Of a DNA stretch of 64,000 nucleotides, positions 60,808-64,000 are shown piece after piece. This DNA comes from JAAXIE01 sp965204245. GTDB lineage: Bacteria; Chloroflexota; Dehalococcoidia; Lucifugimonadales; JAAXIE01. The stretch lies in assembly GCA_965204245.1 (NCBI GenBank), contig CBDBED010000013.1:216159-280158 (forward strand), written 5' to 3'. Under the pieces are notes generated by a model. That model saw nothing but the letters and a program-made list of their open reading frames with translations. It searched no databases and was not told the DNA's origin. Position 1 is the first letter of the stretch; each line of letters begins with the position of its first letter. Position numbers and translations under genes: made by a program.

Positions 60808-62064
60808 ATGGCGACTGATGTCCGGGGACTGGTGGACTCGGAGCATGGGCTGGTGAGCAGGCGCATCTTCATTGAAGACGAGATATACCAACAGGAACTG
60901 GAGCGCATCTTCGCCCGGTGCTGGCTGTTCCTGTGCCATGAGTCGCAGATCCCGGAGCCGGGTGACTTTTTCTCCACGTACATGGGGGAGGACCCGGTGC
61001 TGGTGACTCGGGGGCAGGATAGAGTAATCAGGGCTTTTCTCAATGTGTGCAGGCACAGGGGGAACCGGGTTTGCAGGGCGGATTCGGGGAATGCGTCTGC
61101 TTTCGTGTGTGCGTATCACGGGTGGACGTATGGGAGTGACGGGAAGCTCATTGCTGTGCCGAGTCTGAAGGAGGCGTATTACGATGAGTTGGATACGTCG
61201 AAGTGGGGCTTGGCGCCGGTGGCGCAGTTGGATACGTACAAGGGGTTGGTGTTCGCCACGTTCGATGGGAATGCGCCTCCGCTAGGTGAGTACCTGGGGG
61301 AGATGAAGTGGTATTTGGATGCGTTCTTTGACCGGCGTGAGGGTGGAGTTGAGGTGTTTGGAGGAATGCACAGGTGGGTTATACCGTGCAACTGGAAGTT
61401 TCCCGCGGAGAACTTCGCTGGAGACTCGTACCATGTGCCGTGGACGCACTTGGCTGCCATACGGACGGGGTTCAGTACGGGGGCAGGGACGGTACGGTAG
61501 AATCCTGGAGGCAGGCAACTGTCTCCAGGGAATGGGCATAGCATTCTCACGATTGACCCGACCGACTCGGCCGACCCGCCGATCCGGGAGATACTGGCTT
61601 ACGAGGAATCGATTGCGCCGGAGGTAAGGGAGCGCTTGGGACCTCGAATGGAGAAGATGATTCCAACGGTGGGCACGGTCTTTCCCAATTTCTCTTTGCT
61701 GAGGGCAGTGTCGCGCACCTTCCGGGTGTGGCATCCGCGTGGGCCGGACAAGATCGAGGTGTGGGCGTGGTGCTTCACCGATAGGGATGCGCCAGCAGAG
61801 GTCAAGGAAATCCTGAGGAAGTATGGGGCCCGGGGATTCGGGCCCACTGGTTCCTTTGAGCAGGACGACATGGATAACTGGCAGGAATGCACGAGGACGG
61901 CTTGGGGCCCTATGAGCCGCCGTGTGCCCATGAATTATGAGATGGGGCTAGGGCACGAGGGATATGATCCGGATGCTGCGGCTTGGGCGAGCCATGACCG
62001 GTATAACGAGAGCAACCAGCGTGGCTTCTACAGCCAGTGGGCGCAGTTGATGGAGGCTGATTAG
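60808..62064 (+). pseudogene. Rieske ring-hydroxylating oxygenase alpha subunit, copy 3, with in-frame TAG
   Basis: The frame holds 419 codons including one TAG at 61498-61500. Both parts are in the same frame and fit the family: Rieske site CRHRGNRVC...CAYHGWTY, iron site NWKFPAENFAGDSYHVPWTH, then after TAG NPGGRQLSPGNGH and EQDDMDNWQECT. Copy 2 reads RSNTGGRVV at this place, so the TAG aligns to a Ser codon (TCG to TAG is one change). A 7-bp stem (61504-61510 with 61523-61529) lies 4 nt after the TAG. It may be a nonsense mutant or, less likely, read through. GGAGGTG lies just before ATG 60808. Confidence 0.85.
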
Positions 62065-62074
62065 GCTGGTTTGA

Positions 62075-62836
62075 CTATTGGGCGGTGAAGCCGCCGTCCA
62101 CGACCATGTTGTTGCCGGTGACGAAAGAGGCGGCGTCGGAGCAGAGCCAGACGACCGCCTCGCCTATTTCAGAGGGGCGTCCCATGCGACCGATGGGCTC
62201 GCTGGCGATGGCTTTCTCTTCGAACTCTGCGAACCGGGACATGGTGCGCTCGATGGCCGGGGTCTGGATGTAGCCGGGGCACACTGAGTTGATGCGGATG
62301 CCCTTGTCGGCATATTCCAAGGCGGCGATCTTGGTGAGGCCGTTGACGCCGTGCTTGCTGGCGATGTAGGCGGCGTTGATGCGCATGCCGACGAGGCCAG
62401 CGACCGAGGCGGTGTTGACGATGGCGCCCTTGCCTTGACGGAGCATGTGGGGTATCTCGTTCTTCATGCAGAGCCAGACGCCCTTGAGGTTGAGGTCCAT
62501 GAGCTTGTCCCACTCGTCCTCGGAGTACTCGTGGGTGAGGGAACGGTCATCGCCAGCGATGCCGGCGTTGTTATGGGCGCAGTCGATGCGTCCGTAGGTG
62601 TCGATGACGCGCTGCACCATGGCCTCGACCTGCTCGCGCTGGGACATGTCGGCGCGGATGAAGGTGGCCTCGCCGCCGGTGTCCTGAATCATGCGGACGG
62701 TCTCTTCGCCGCCGTCGGTTATGTCGACGACGGCGACCTTGGCCCCCTCCCGGGCAAAGGCCAGAGAGGTGGCGCGGCCAATGCCGGAGCCTGCTCCGGT
62801 TACCAAGGCTATTCTTTCCTGCAAGGTGCCTGCCAT
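62075..62836 (-). CDS. short-chain dehydrogenase/reductase (glucose 1-dehydrogenase-like)
   Basis: This is a classical SDR of 253 aa: TGAGSGIGRATSLAFA, ADMSQREQVEAMV, HNNAGIAGDD, NTASVAGLVG, and the catalytic YIASKHGV (Y-x-x-x-K). VDGGFTAQ at the end is typical. It ends 10 bp from the end of Rieske copy 3, tail to tail. It could reoxidise a cis-dihydrodiol or alcohol from the oxygenase, which is an inference. Confidence 0.93.
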   Translation of the reverse strand: MAGTLQERIALVTGAGSGIGRATSLAFAREGAKVAVVDITDGGEETVRMIQDTGGEATFIRADMSQREQVEAMVQRVIDTYGRIDCAHNNAGIAGDDRSLTHEYSEDEWDKLMDLNLKGVWLCMKNEIPHMLRQGKGAIVNTASVAGLVGMRINAAYIASKHGVNGLTKIAALEYADKGIRINSVCPGYIQTPAIERTMSRFAEFEEKAIASEPIGRMGRPSEIGEAVVWLCSDAASFVTGNNMVVDGGFTAQ

Positions 62837-62989
62837 GACTGTCTCCCTTCAACCCGAGGGTAATGCGTTTGGCGTCAAGCTATCATCGAGGGAAGGGTGG
62901 GTCAACGGCTTGCCGGCTCCTCGTGTCTTTGGCTTTTGATAGAATGGGCCGAACAACGGACAACCTGTAAGGAACCAGCGGGAGGCGCA

Positions 62990-63526
62990 ATGGCAGCGGA
63001 GACAGCAGTATTCGGGGGTGGATGCTTCTGGTGTACTGAGGCAGTGTTCTTGGATTTGAAGGGGGTGACGTCGGTGCTTCCGGGGTATGCGGGTGGTGAG
63101 ATGCCGAACCCTACGTATGAGCAGGTGTGCACAGGGATGACGGGGCATGCGGAGGTCGTGGAGATCAAGTTCGACCCGGACGAGGTCACGTTCGAGCAGC
63201 TGATGGCGGTTTTCTTTGCCACGCACGACCCCACGACCCTGAACAGGCAGGGAGCGGATGTTGGTACGCAGTACCGCTCCACGGTGCTCTACGCCAGCGA
63301 GGAGCAGAAGGCCCAAGCTGAGGCCATGATCGCGGAGTTGAACGACTCAGGGATTGAGGGGAGTCCAATAGTGACGACGGTGGAACAGCTGGATACGTTC
63401 TATGAGGCAGAGAAGTACCACCAGCAGTTTTATGCGCGGAACTCCTCGGGGATGTATTGCCAGTTTGTGATTGATCCGAAGTTGGCGAAGTTGCGGGGGA
63501 AGTTTCCGGAGCGGGTCCGGCGGTAG
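62990..63526 (+). CDS. msrA: peptide methionine (S)-S-oxide reductase
   Basis: MsrA repairs oxidised methionine. The 178 aa protein begins MAAETAVFGGGCFWCTEAVF, with the catalytic Cys in GCFWC at the usual place. GYAGG, GHAEVVEIKFDP, THDPTTLNRQGADVGTQYRS and EKYHQQFY are further family hallmarks. The catalytic residue is Cys, not Sec. ATG 62990 has GGGAGG 5 bp upstream; the frame start at 62897 is not supported. Confidence 0.96.
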   Translation: MAAETAVFGGGCFWCTEAVFLDLKGVTSVLPGYAGGEMPNPTYEQVCTGMTGHAEVVEIKFDPDEVTFEQLMAVFFATHDPTTLNRQGADVGTQYRSTVLYASEEQKAQAEAMIAELNDSGIEGSPIVTTVEQLDTFYEAEKYHQQFYARNSSGMYCQFVIDPKLAKLRGKFPERVRR

Positions 63527-63561
63527 GCTGATAAAGCTGGAGCACACTTTCACTGAAATGA

Positions 63562-63588
63562 AAGGCCCCCTCATGAGGAGGGGGCCTT
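63562..63588 (+). terminator. terminator after msrA
   Basis: An 11-bp stem (arms 63562-63572 and 63578-63588, AAGGCCCCCTC / GAGGGGGCCTT) has a 5-nt loop, followed by GAAGTTTCTT. It lies 35 bp after the msrA stop and 24 bp before the convergent NHL gene end, so it can serve both. Confidence 0.8.
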
Positions 63589-63611
63589 GAAGTTTCTTGA
63601 GGACGTGTTTG

Positions 63612-64000
63612 CTATAGGGCGCCGCCCATGAAGACGGGGGGCTGCTTACGGAAGATCTGGCAGCGGTGGCGGGCTACTTCTATGACGTAGACGCGGCCTT
63701 CGTCGTCGACTTCGACGCCCACGGGGCCTTGGAAGGGCTTCTCGCGGTCCTCAAGGTCACGGGCCATTTGCCTGCCCAACACCATGGATGGGTCAATCTG
63801 GATGCGCTCGCGTCCCCACTGGGAGAGGGTCGCTTCTCCGTGGAGCTTGGTGATGAAGACGCCGTCGGGCTCGAAGACCTGCAGACGGTCATTGCGGAAA
63901 TCGGTGGCGTAGATGGTGCCGTCCTTGTCTACGGCTACTGAGGTCGGGCGGTTGAATTCGCCATCGCCGGTGCCGGAGGAGCCGAACTTCATGAGGAAGG
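63612..64000 (-). CDS. NHL-repeat beta-propeller protein, C-terminal part
   Basis: At least 126 residues are visible, and the frame continues to the window edge. NHL repeat units are clear: GEFNRPTSVAVDKDGTIYATDFRNDRLQVFEPDG and FQGPVGVEVDDEGRVYVIEVARHRCQIF. NHL propellers bind proteins or RNA or act as scaffolds. The gene probably begins upstream of the window; a start at 63992 would give only two repeats. Confidence 0.85.
   Translation of the reverse strand, partial: FLMKFGSSGTGDGEFNRPTSVAVDKDGTIYATDFRNDRLQVFEPDGVFITKLHGEATLSQWGRERIQIDPSMVLGRQMARDLEDREKPFQGPVGVEVDDEGRVYVIEVARHRCQIFRKQPPVFMGGAL

Overview
The window reads as bacterial chromosome from a GC-rich, uncultured Chloroflexota lineage. 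The best guess is SAR202 / Dehalococcoidia-like. This is an inference from three things: several divergent copies of Rieske ring-hydroxylating oxygenases, luciferase-like flavin monooxygenases and VOC dioxygenases in one region; long plain biosynthetic operons; and frequent GTG/TTG starts. No rRNA or tRNA gene was recognised, so the taxonomy is not proven.

Layout. 1-6.8 kb (+) is a purine block: the end of guaA, then purD, an acidic protein, purE, a HAD phosphatase, purB (frameshifted near its start), purC, a DUF3105 membrane protein and purS. 6.8-17.1 kb (-) is one tightly packed run. Read in its own direction it holds a PHP phosphoesterase, two MaoC-fold hydratase subunits, biotin ligase, two SDR proteins, then hisZ-hisG-(phospholipase C-like)-hisD-hisC-hisB. 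17-25.7 kb holds single metabolic genes (PEP mutase/ICL family, EVE domain, hydrolase, MBL fold, 2-hydroxyacid dehydrogenase, amidohydrolase) with toxin-antitoxin remnants between them. 25.8-30.6 kb is accessory: HicB-like proteins and a type IIG-like restriction-modification enzyme split by a frameshift. 31-35 kb looks like an aromatic/ring-cleavage catabolic group (two VOC proteins, an LLM flavin monooxygenase, an FAH-family hydrolase).

35.7-36.7 kb is a GC-rich minisatellite built around a TTCCCGC/GCGGGAA hairpin. Directly after it lies a DUF3179 lipoprotein whose first CxxC cysteine codon is TGA, followed at the expected distance by a SECIS-like hairpin. It is a candidate selenoprotein and the most interesting item here. 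38.5-42.1 kb has four consecutive genes broken by frameshifts (TPP enzyme, hicA, hicB, MetE-like). These are either decay or indel-rich assembly.

42.4-64 kb returns to intact catabolic and transport genes: LLM monooxygenases, two MFS carriers, a PLD/zinc-ribbon protein, a BNR propeller, RidA, class II aldolase, alpha/beta hydrolases, a vapBC-type pair, three Rieske oxygenase alpha subunits (the third with an in-frame amber codon), a haloacid dehalogenase, a family-5 solute-binding lipoprotein, a cupin, an intact MetE-like enzyme, an SDR, msrA and the end of an NHL-repeat protein.

Two intergenic clusters 11 kb apart (19.6 kb and 30.8 kb) share an unexplained design: 11-1-11 palindromes mixed with inverted CGTATCTGG/CCAGATACG words. 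Several strong hairpins act as plausible terminators between convergent genes.
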